NCBI GenBank assembly: GCA_964034945.1
Contig: OZ035962.1
Span: 91,332,327-91,396,326, forward strand
Reading direction: 5' to 3'
DNA: 64,000 nt
Origin: Chrysopilus asiliformis
Taxonomy: Eukaryota > Arthropoda > Insecta > Diptera > Rhagionidae
In this document: piece by piece, positions 31,679 through 40,659 of the stretch
Layout: every line of letters begins with the position of its first letter
How positions within the stretch are numbered: the stretch's first letter is position 1
Program-made: the position numbers and the translations under genes
The notes under the pieces: generated by a model
What the model saw: the letters and a program-made list of their open reading frames with translations, nothing else
Databases searched by the model: none
Told to the model about the DNA's origin: nothing

Positions 31679-33424
31679 CACTATGGGCCCAAAGTGCCTT
31701 TCGGCGGCCAAAAATACATAACTTTAGAACGGATCAATATTTTTGAATGGGGTTTTTTTTTGTTGGCTAGATAAATATCCAAGCTTTATTTCCTCACAAT
31801 TTGATCACCCCCTCCCCTTCCCTCCCCCACCCATCTGCATTTGAAATCAAAAATTACCAAAATCTTGAGAACGGTTGGTCGTACAGAAAAAATCATTAAT
31901 GACGAAAATATTTAGAATGCCATTTTACATATATCGTCAGTACATGAAAATCGAATAGGAGCAACTTTAATACCCTATATGATGAAATAATCAAAACTAT
32001 AGTATTTGTTGTTGTAATATTTTTTTGGTTTTGTTTTAAAGTTGTTTTTTAAATGTTATAAAAAAATATAGCATTTTTAAAGACATAACTTTTTTTTAAT
32101 ACGATTCTTTTAATACAATTTGATACAAATATACATGGCTGAAATTACATTAAGTGAGGAAAAATTACATTCTAATAATGTCTTCATCTACGTCGAATTT
32201 TAACAATTGTAGGATTTCTTGATCTTCCTCGTCATCCAATTCATCTTTTGCATTTGTCCATTTAGAACGCAGAGAAGCCAAAAATAGATCTGATGATAGA
32301 AGTAATATATTCATCAAATCTTCATTTTGGTTGATTCTATTGTTTTTTCTAGTGTTGGTTAGTCTAAAATGTCTGTAGTCTTTATTTTTCGATTCCTGAG
32401 CTTCTTCTGAAAGCTCACCAAGTGGTAAAATGCTTTTTTCAATTATCAGCTTGCCATGGAAAAGCACTTTATGCATTGTTGCAGACATATTTCTCCAATT
32501 GTAATGTCTATTATACAAATCAGCTGTGGACTTGGCATATGACTTGAATTTATCTGGATTTATTGCCTGCTTGCTTGAAAGCACCGATAATATAACTTTC
32601 AATCGTCGAATTAATGTAAATTTCTTAATATTCTGTTGTAACATATATACATATGTATATCTAAGAAATTGATTTTTACTGCCCTAATTGTTCATATAAG
32701 ATTATCAGTTTTACAAGGTTTTACTGTCAAGAAGGGTGACATTTAATGGTTTCACTGTATGATGGTATGGAAAATATTCCGCTTTCATGTATACTAAAAG
32801 TAATTAAAACAATTTCCTAGCGTATTAGACGAAATATCTTTGTCCATTGTTGTGACAAAGTAAGACATTTTTTAAAAAATAATATGTAAAAAATCAGACT
32901 TTTGTTTACGGTGACCAGAGTTGCAGGTAGTAGCAGATGAAATATGGATATTTTGAAAGGTATTGACCTTGGCTATCATGTCAAACTGCCGCCTGACCGG
33001 TACAAGCCGGTACTTTTTTTGCAGAGCCATATATATACAAAATTTCGCAAAAAAAAAATAGTATTTTTAGAATGCCCAGAATTCCGGGATAACAATTTCA
33101 AGAAAAAAAATTTGGTACTACAAATTTTTAATTTTTATTATAATTGTCTAAATATGTCCTCAGGTTGATGATAAAATCGATTTTTCTGTACTAAGTGACT
33201 TAATAAAGTTCAAAAAATTTGTTGAAAATTCGAAAATTGAAAAAACCAGAATTTTTACCAACTTTGACCCCATGGCGTTCGGAAATTACTTGTCCCAGGA
33301 GATTGTCCTTTTGGATTTCTAGGTTCCTAAGAATTCTCAACGCAATGACATAACCGAAATCCTTCAAAGGCAGAACTCAAAATTTGTATTTTTGGCCGCC
33401 GAATAGCACTTTGTCCCCAACGTG
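31679..33424 (-). mobile_element. Transib-family (RAG1-like) element, internally deleted
   Basis: Ends CACTATGGGCCCAAAGTGC / complement of CACGTTGGGGACAAAGTGC, continuing with CGGCGGCCAAAAATAC on both sides, and a GC-rich 5-bp duplication CGACG at 31674-31678 and 33425-33429. CAC-type heptamer-like termini plus 5-bp duplications define Transib (established knowledge). It contains only the C-terminal part of the transposase (next entry). Confidence 0.82.
32165..32644 (-). pseudogene. Transib transposase, C-terminal fragment (RAG1-core-like)
   Basis: 159-residue open frame with the signature of the Transib/RAG1 catalytic C-terminal part: MHKVLFHGKLIIEKSILPLG, then LSEEAQESKNKDYRHFRL, then TRKNNRINQNEDLMNILL and SSDLFLASL. 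In this family the third catalytic residue is the Glu of the SEE.xE..NK block (here E in LSEEAQES). The two upstream Asp and the DNA-binding part are missing; 32645-33360 has no matching frame. The fragment ends in an acidic tail (DELDDEEDQE). Identification is from remembered family motifs, not a search. Confidence 0.75.
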
Positions 33425-33636
33425 CGACGCAGGCATTGATTCATTTTAGTGTCGCTCGAAACCTCGTAATGAACGCAACTTAGCCAAAATGAGCGCGATG
33501 TACGAGGCAGTATTACGAGGCAGTATTTTTATGTTCACACCCAAAAGGACCAAAATTGTCGTATTCTGGGGCTGCAAAAGCAATTAAGAAATCGAAGAAG
33601 CTCACATTTATACATTTACACATTTTATCCAGCCCA

Positions 33637-33939
33637 CACTCAGAAAAATGTCCAGGTCAACTTTTTGTCAGGTTAACTCTGACCGCTAGCAGGCTGACAG
33701 AGGTTTCCATTACATGACATTACATCCTCGAAATGCCTATCTAAGGTCAACTCGTGCAGCTCTCAATGCCCTACTTCACCTACTGGTGGTTAATTTCAGA
33801 ATTTCTCCAGCCACAGGTCAACACAAGTTTTACTTCTCCTCATACAGGCGATCGCGCGCCTCGCATAGGCTAAATTTTCCTGCCCGAAACTAATTACGCC
33901 GTATGTAGGTCGTCGAGTTAGCCTCCATTTTTCTGAGTG
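33637..33939. mobile_element. MITE with 2-bp duplication, copy 1 (in the Tc1 relic)
   Basis: TIRs CACTCAGAAAAATG / complement, flanked by CA on both sides. Interior blocks GGTCAACTTTTTGTCAGGTT, CTAAGGTCAACTCGTGCAGC and ACGCCGTATGTAGGTCGTCG are shared with 58274-58545. No coding capacity. Confidence 0.8.
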
Positions 33940-34351
33940 CATTGTGAAATATTCGGTAAAGGATAATGTTTGGAGATACTTCTCTGAGCTCGCTTTCGGC
34001 TTCTTGGAGTCCTTTACCGAAAATTTGAACGCAGAGAAAATGGTCAAAATTTACAAGCGTGGACTTTTGAAACATTGGAGAAGATTTTTACACGGAAAAC
34101 CGAAGATTGAGTTTTACAGAAGATAATGATGATGTAGCCATTTTTGCAAGACATGGAAAGAGGAAAATGGCGTCATGAGGATGGCCTGACCCTCCCAAGA
34201 TACCAACCGCATCGAAAATATGTGGGTGATTATGAAGACGCTTCTCGCCGGAAAGCCTGTCTACAATTTGAAGCAGTTGGAATGCGCTTTTCGAAAAATT
34301 TGGTCCTCTTTGGATTACGCAGAAAAATTAGTTGAAAGTGTGCAAAGAAAG
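33940..34351 (+). pseudogene. Tc1-like transposase remnant
   Basis: Frameshifted fragments of a Tc1-type transposase: FTENLNAEKMVKIYKRGLL (the usual G.LNAE.Y..IL…LLP region), then Q-E-D-N-D (the D-N-D catalytic box), and, after a frame change, NRIENMWVIMKTLLAGKP (NPIENVW with the catalytic Glu) to LVESVQRK and stop near 34351. At least one frameshift and an altered P.HRS block show it is dead. Confidence 0.75.
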
Positions 34352-34760
34352 TAGCCAGGCTATACTCGAAAACGATAGAGATTACACGGCATATTAAATA
34401 CTTGTGACTTGTTATTTGAAAGGTGCTTCAATGTAAAACAAAAAGTGAATAAATATCTTTTCTACTTTGGAAAAAAGCGGTTATTTTTTTCTGACACAGA
34501 CTTTTTGGTCATCGAATATAGTTATATATCGTCGCTTTTGAGATATCCTTACAGACTTCTTAACGTCAAAATCGGATTCGTCGACCCCGAAACCCCCCAA
34601 ACGAGATTTTTCCCAGGAATATTTCTGGAAAAGGATAATCACATTATCCTGATAGGACCTGGCAAACTTTTTAACGTCAGAGCCCGTTTTAGAGACTCCA
34701 AAACAAAAAAGTGCATGGAACTATTATTTTTAGAAGGTTTATGAAAAATTTATGAAATTT

Positions 34761-34991
34761 TCGGCTAAAAGTGAAATTGTGCTAGGTCCATTATACCAAA
34801 TTTGACAGAAGAGCAATAAAAAACCTTGTTAAATCATTTTAATTTTCATTTAAAGAAAACTGAGCCCAATTTTTCTCATTTAAAGAAAACTCAGTATTAT
34901 TGAAAGAGAATTAAAACGATTTAACGAGGTTTGCATTGCTCTTCTGGAAAATTATACCAAATGGACTTAGCACAATTTCACTTTTAGCCGA
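34761..34991. mobile_element. Fold-back MITE, copy 2
   Basis: TCGGCTAAAAGTGAAATTGT … complement at the right end; near-palindromic over 231 bp and homologous to 23530-23788, in reverse internal order as expected for a hairpin. Flanks GAAAT / CGAAAT suggest a short target duplication. Confidence 0.83.
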
Positions 34992-34999
34992 CGAAATAA

Positions 35000-35511
35000 T
35001 GGTTCAACCACTGTGAAGGCGGCAAGCGGCAGCTGCGGGCGGCATTTTTTTTTGCACTAACGTAACGCAACGAGAGCTGCTACAATACAGCGGCAACGGC
35101 AGCGCACTTTTTCGGTCGCCGCCACATTCGGCGCCACATTCGGCGCCACATTCTACGACGATTTTTCTTCGTTTATTTGTGACAACCACCACATTCGGTG
35201 CCACATTCTATGCAGATTTGTGACGTTTTGATTTCGCAAGATGCCGACAACGGAGGAAAAATTAAAAGAGGTCGTAAAAGGAAATCCAATGCTCTACTAT
35301 TTGGCCCATCCTCAATATAAAAGGACAGACATAAAGGAAAATAAATGGAACAAAGTAGCGGACAAATTAAATAAGTTTTGACGTTTCAATTTTGACAGAA
35401 GCATATGCCGACGGTGCCGCTATCATTGTAGCTGGCTCGGCGGTATGTGTGGCGGCGCCATGCCGCCCGCCGTCGCTGCTTCCGCTTGCCGCCTTCATTG
35501 TGGTTGAACCA
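35000..35511 (+). mobile_element. Harbinger-like element carrying a MADF fragment, TAA duplication
   Basis: Ends TGGTTCAACCACTGTGAAGG / complement of TGGTTCAACCACAATGAAGG, GC-rich arms (GGCGGCAAGCGG), flanked by TAA at 34997-34999 and 35512-35514. 512 bp. Contains the short MADF frame below. Confidence 0.8.
35241..35381 (+). pseudogene. Truncated MADF (Myb/SANT-like) DNA-binding frame in a MITE
   Basis: 46 codons from ATG (context CAAGATG) to TGA. It reads LKEVVKGNPMLYYLAHPQYK, then TDIKENKWNKVADKLNKF, the first two helices of a MADF domain with the expected aromatic and Trp positions. MADF domains are about 80-85 residues, so the third helix is missing. PIF/Harbinger elements normally carry a second gene for a Myb/SANT/MADF-type protein that helps the transposase, so this is probably its deleted remnant. 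Confidence 0.7.
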
Positions 35512-35599
35512 TAAGTTTGGCTGCAAAATCCACAAATACCAATATTTTACCTAAAACTCAAGGACTTCACGCACAGGCTATTTTTTTCTTCTAAAATAG

Positions 35600-35830
35600 C
35601 TGCTTTCTTTGGACAAAACGGAAAAAGAATATTCGCGTTATCGTTCGCGTTATCCTTACAAGACATTGTTGAAATTTAGGAATTCCAACATTAAATTCGA
35701 GAGCAGCGACTTCAAAACCTCTTTTCTGATAATTTTCGCGAAAAAAAGGGGAAAACAAGAATAATAACTTAGTCCTTACAGGACCTTGACGAATTTAACC
35801 GTAGATGGGACATCAATAATAAATACCCAA
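35600..35830 (-). repeat. Minisatellite-type repeat R4, partial copy
   Basis: Two diverged units of a roughly 115-bp repeat: GTTATCCTTACAAGACATTG, 'cgagagcagcgacttcaaaac', then AGTCCTTACAGGACC. Same family as 47935-48200 and (inverted) 58850-59230. Confidence 0.55.
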
Positions 35831-36002
35831 ATTTTATTGAAATTTGAGCCGTTTTCGAGAAATACAAACAATGCTTATAAACAAAATATTTCTTGTTTTA
35901 TATTAAACGATTAAATTGACAGTACAAATCAGTATTAAGTTGAAGTTCTAGGTGCCGTTGTGATTAATTTTCAATTATCATAAACAATATTTCACACTCT
36001 TA

Positions 36003-36158
36003 AGGCCTATGTCCACATGGAAGTTTATTTGCAGAAGTCGCTTCTAGCAGAGACTTCTGGAAGTTTTTCCCGTGCAAGTGACCTTCGAGAAGTTGTGACA
36101 CCAGAAATCTCTTCTGGAAGCGACTTCTGCAAATAAACTTCCATGTGGACACAGGCCT
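36003..36158. mobile_element. Harbinger-like MITE, 156 bp, TTA duplication
   Basis: Near-perfect inverted repeats starting AGGCCTATGTCCACATGGAA / AGGCCTGTGTCCACATGGAA and running through GCAGAAGTCGCTTC; TTA at 36000-36002 and 36159-36161. Only 140 bp downstream of the gene 6 stop codon. Confidence 0.82.
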
Positions 36159-36300
36159 TTAAAACACATCTATTCCATAAAATCTTATTTCTAAATATAG
36201 TAAAACCGTTTACGGCGAACATTTTTAAGTATCATAGATATTTTACTATCGATAAACCGCCTTCTCTATTTCATATTGTTATAACTGGTTTCTTCTGTAT

Positions 36301-39300
36301 TTATGAATGGTTTCCCCGTAATCGATTACAAAAAGTCACAATCGGACGAATCGTGGAAAAATAGAAAATCTCCACAAAACTTAATACCGAAATTCCCATA
36401 AAAAGTCCCAGCAATCCTCCACAATTCGCTAATAATTCCATGGTTCCATACAATTCCGATCTTTTCATAGCAAAGAACTCCATATTTTTAAATTTTAAAC
36501 GTAGTCGCGCATGATGGTGTCTAAAATTATTTATTGTTTTAATTTCTAAAAAAAAATTAGTTCTTCTTTAGGTAATCATACACGAAATCAATTTTATGCA
36601 TAGCTCTAGTAATGTCTGAGACAGCAAAATCGCCATACGATACATCGGTATCGTACGTTATCGATACACAATCAGGTAAGCATTTGCATGTGTTCTTAGG
36701 CGAATATCCGTTTTTAATGGCCATCGTTCTGAACTTAGAAGTTGCTTCTTTACAGCAATCATCGTCTTCGAATGTACAAATACGAATGTCCAACGGAACT
36801 GGTAAACAAAATATTTCTTTATTTTGCTTTGGTAAATAGATTTATTACCTGAGATGCCAACACTTGCGCAATGACACATTTTAATAGTGATATTTTCAAA
36901 ACATTCCGCTTGACAGTTTTTTTGCGTATAAAAGCGAAAAAAACGCAAGGAACGCTCAGTGCTGTAGTAACATTGCCGTCTAGCGGGGCAATTAAAAGAA
37001 AATTAGTTTAATTTTAAAATTCCTTATATTTGACTGCAATAAAATAACCCAACTATTGTTCTTCCGATATTAGAAAAAAAAGTTGATTTTTAATACATAT
37101 GAAATAAAAAATAATACCTTTCTGGGGCTACTGTGTCTAAGGATGGATCCATTACGATCACATTTGGACTCAATGTGACGGTAACTTCTTTATCAAATGC
37201 AACTCGGAAACTGTACAAATATGTCAAAGACTGCATTCGAGGTGAGTGAACGCTAACCTAAAATTTTACACAAAAATAAAAGAAAGAGTTGAAATTCCAA
37301 TCTTCCTGTGTACTCTTTGAAATTTTATCAACTTACATCAAAACCTTGAATTGATTCTCCGCATAAATAGTCAAAATCTTTTTCAAGTCCAATCATGTCA
37401 ACAACTAAATCCTCCTCAGGTGCAAATACCCTACGTGGATACACGTCCATGTCGGATTCATGGGTATAGCCTCTATCAGGAAGCCAATCGGATCGTTCGT
37501 ATTGCTTCTTATAAATATTCTTTCGATATCTGTGTGAAGATTGCACTTTTAAGATATTTTCAAGAGCAAAAACGTTCAAAAGAAAAAAACTTTCAAAAAA
37601 CTTTCGAGAAAAAATTTAAAACCCTTTTTTTGAAAAAAATGCACTAAAAAGGCAAAAAAATATTTTTTTGGCACTGTGTATACTGTGTATTTCTATGCTC
37701 TTATCTCGCTTTAATTTCTGATACACATTGCTCAAAAAAAAATTTTTTTTGTGCCTTTTAAAAAAAAAGCTTTTTAAAGCTTTATAAAGCTTTATAAAGC
37801 TTTTTAAAGCCTTTTAAAACTTTTTAAAGCTTTTTAAAGCTTTCTTATAACAACGTTTTCGCCCTCTTATGGCAACGATTAACCTGATTGACTAACTCAT
37901 CTCCGCCCAGCCCAAATCCCTGAAACTAGAATTCTGAAACGTTCACGGTATTTTTCATCCATCACGTAGACGCTCACGAAGGCGGAGTTTTTCGAAAGTC
38001 CACCCTTAAGGAGATTTTTAGAACATTAATTTTTGCCAGAAAGTCTGCGCGCTAGAAAGCTAAGAAATGTCACTCTATGTCGTCGATCTCAAATCTCGTA
38101 TTAAAATTTCAAAATTCGAAACGAAAAGTCCTGGAGCGATAATGTTTTATCTCGCAAATTTTTAACCTATTTATGGGGTTTTTTGTGAAAAATAACTTAT
38201 GCAAAAAAACTTTAACCCGGCGACGACGAATATGCAAGATAATGTTTAAGTAAATTCCTTTAAAACTCTAAAATTAAATAATTAAAATTATTGAACTTAT
38301 CCTTACCCAATCTCAGTGAGCATCTCTTGGGGGTTGATTCCATTGAATGTATAGCAAATTCCCATCTCATTAACTGTTTTAAAAAACACATCACTAGCAT
38401 TTAGATGTTCTTTATCCCAAACAATTCTGACAATCGATTCATTAAAGAGTGGTGCAATCTCATCTAAAATTCCAACTACATCAAAAGTCTTGTTTGATTT
38501 CCGGCCGTATTTTATTTTAACCTCTGGATTACACAAGGGTGCCAAAATATTGAAATATTTAAGTCTAAAATTAAAACTTGTAAAATTTCTATCCTTCAAA
38601 ATGTGTATTAAAATAACTCCTCTTCCGTTAAAATATCGTCAACATTCTTATTCGTGTTATTTTCAATTTTCTGATAAACTTTGCTATAATCAAAAAACTT
38701 TTTACGTGCTTTCGTCATTGGACAAATTGTAACCGCAGGAAATGGAATCAAACGGATACCCATTGGTCGTTCCATAAACGATAAAATTACAGGGTTATCA
38801 TTCCATTTCTGCAATGCCAACACAATCTGTCTTGAGCAGAAGAAAAACGACAGACCGATTACACAAATCCAAAACAATCTGAAAAACGTTAAAAACAAAA
38901 TTTAATTAAAAATAATTTTTCCGAAATTTTTAAAAATATATGTTTTTTTTTAAATTCAATAAAAACTAGGTCAATCTCACAGATTTAAAAAAAATACCAC
39001 CACCAGCAAAAAAAAAAAACAAGCCCAAGCATAAAAATTCAAACCGCTATCAGACTAAATATTTCAGAATCACAAAAATATCCCCCCTATTCCGGATTAC
39101 GAGAGACCCACCTTACTAAGTTATCTGGGAACATCGTAACCATAAATGTTAAATTTGGAGGTTTTTTGTCATTTGACTTGTATCAAAATTCCACTTTGAA
39201 GTCAAACTTTCCAAAAAGATTTTTTTAAATTTATTCCAATCGGATTTTGATGTATGGGAGTTTTATGTAGAATCATATCCTAAATAACTAATGGTCCATT

Positions 39301-40018
39301 TTTGCCCATTAACGAACTTGGACTTGTATTTTACGAAAAACCAATCTGCGCAAAATTTCAAGTCTCTAGCTCAATCCGTGCGCCCGCAATCTGCGCAACA
39401 GACGGACAGACGGACGGACGGACGGACGGACAGACGGACAGACGGACGGACATGCAAAAATTAATTATTTTTATCATTATAAACACACAAGTGTAATTCA
39501 TTTTTTGGTGTGATGACGGGATCTTGGCGTTACAAACGGTAAGGCAAAGTTAGTATACCCTTTGGTTTCACCATACGGGTATAAAAACCGCGTCAAAATC
39601 AGTTGAGGCTTACTAGTAGAACTCGATATTGCAAATTTTGTTAGTTACATACAATGGGTATATGTCCTGGATAATTAGTTCTGGTTCGAATTTTGATGTT
39701 TGAATCGATTTCAATATTTTTCTTACGTGTGAGAAAGTAAAAAAAAGGTAGGAAAATCTCGACATTAACATCTTTGACTAAATTACATACTTACCTTTCT
39801 ATCAAATATCGATGTTTTTCACCCAAATACTGAATTCCATGAACGCTAGTCCGACTTGAGTAATCAAAAAAAGCGCCAGAAATTTTGTTTTTACAATCTA
39901 CACCAGAATTTTCTTCTAGGATTGGTGTAATATTATAATTTTTATTGTAACTTGTTATATTGTATCTCTGAAATTCTTGCCTTCTCGGGTTTCTGAAAAT
40001 TTTCCAAAGAAAAAACAT
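36301..40018 (-). CDS. Pickpocket-type DEG/ENaC channel gene 6 (complete)
   Basis: Exons: 39795..40018, 38618..38878, 38307..38564, 37337..37529, 37118..37257, 36849..36979, 36582..36798, 36301..36520; 1644 nt, 547 residues. Keeps the HG motif (SVHGIQY), but the following box is RYLIER instead of RHWIER. TM1 (FWICVIGLSFFFCSRQIV), IPFPAVTICPMTK, GICYTFNG, DYLCGESIQGFD, RRQCYYSTERSLRFFRFYTQ, CKCLPDC, then SELYGTMELLANCGGLLGLF and GIS at the pore. The start is uncertain: MFFLWKIF is the first ATG, yet TTTTCAG just after it could be a splice acceptor joining a farther 5' exon. The exon 7 donor was chosen by phase. Introns carry R1, R3 and R4 repeats. Confidence 0.9.
37620..37800. repeat. Fold-back repeat R3, copy 3, with AAAGCTTT expansion
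   Basis: Same plan as 15509-15690 (GCACTAAAAAGGC, then CTTATCTCGCTTTAATTTCT, CACATTGCTC, GTGCCTTTTAAAA), followed to about 37850 by a tandem AAAGCTTTATAAAGCTTT array. Lies in intron 3 of gene 6. Confidence 0.6.
38025..38250 (+). repeat. Helitron-like R4 unit with decayed 3' end
   Basis: One minisatellite unit ('cgatctcaaatctcg', 'aaattcgaaacgaaaagtcc') followed by the AACCCGGCGACGACGAATAT hairpin remnant and ATGCAAGATAA, a decayed version of the CTAG end at 22700. In intron 3 of gene 6. Confidence 0.5.
39160..39592 (+). repeat. Dispersed repeat R1, copy 3 (longest 3' end)
   Basis: Plus orientation: CCACTTTGAAGTCAAACTTT, 'caatcggattttgatgtatg', a GGAC/GACA microsatellite (39402-39452), 'gatgacgggatcttggcgtt' and the end ACCATACGGGTATAAAAA. 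In intron 1 of gene 6. Confidence 0.75.
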
Positions 40019-40659
40019 TTCTAAGTTCAATGATTAGGTAAATTTCATTTTTTCTATCGCAAATGAAAATATGTTTTCTTTAGTATGAAATCTATTAAAA
40101 CTAGAATAATATCACCTCCAGATAATATGCTCAGGCATCACCATTTTCCGACAAAAGCCAACGGGATCAAAAAAAATACTAAACTATTGCCCAACAGCCA
40201 GAAACAAAAGTTTTATGGTTTAAAAACTTATCAGGTTAAGGTAAGCTTTGTACCTACATGGTATTAAATAATTTTGTGCACCTCTGAAACTGATTTTCGT
40301 CGTTACTGCTAGTAAATAAACGCTTTTTATCCTAAATTGGGTTAGTCTTGTATTAAAGGATAGTAATTTTATTGATAATAATTTAATACAATTTCAAATA
40401 TTTACTTTATAAGTGTTAAATCAGACACTTTGTTAACAGAAAATCAATATCTAATATCTGGACATGAAATAAGTGCAAAATTATACAAAATTATATGTGC
40501 TAAGCTGTTCGTATATACATGAACGGAATAGGTGTGTTTGCACAAGTGCTAAAATAGAATATAAACATTGATTTTACATTCAAAGAGGAATAAATCCCTT
40601 TTCAAAAAAAAATACATAAAAATCAATATATGCTTTAAATGTGAAAATATTCTTAAATT
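40019..40659. other. Spacer between genes 6 and 7
   Basis: 641 bp, AT-rich. It should carry the gene 6 promoter and the gene 7 3' end. No exon or transposon end recognised. Confidence 0.5.

Larger units (their letters stand above)
31578..34503 (+). mobile_element. Tc1-like element relic, split by two later insertions
   Basis: Left end after TA (31576-31577): CAGTTGTGTCAGAAAAAAAG then AACCGC. Right end: GCGGTTATTTTTTTCTGACA then CAGACT, a good inverted match; the outer TA is lost on the right. After removing the Transib (31679-33424) and the MITE (33637-33939) about 0.9 kb of the relic remains. It sits between genes 5 and 6. Confidence 0.7.

Noticed and set aside
34409..34744. 111-codon plus-strand frame
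   Set aside because: Begins inside the Tc1 relic and ends beside the fold-back MITE; no recognised motif, so probably accidental.
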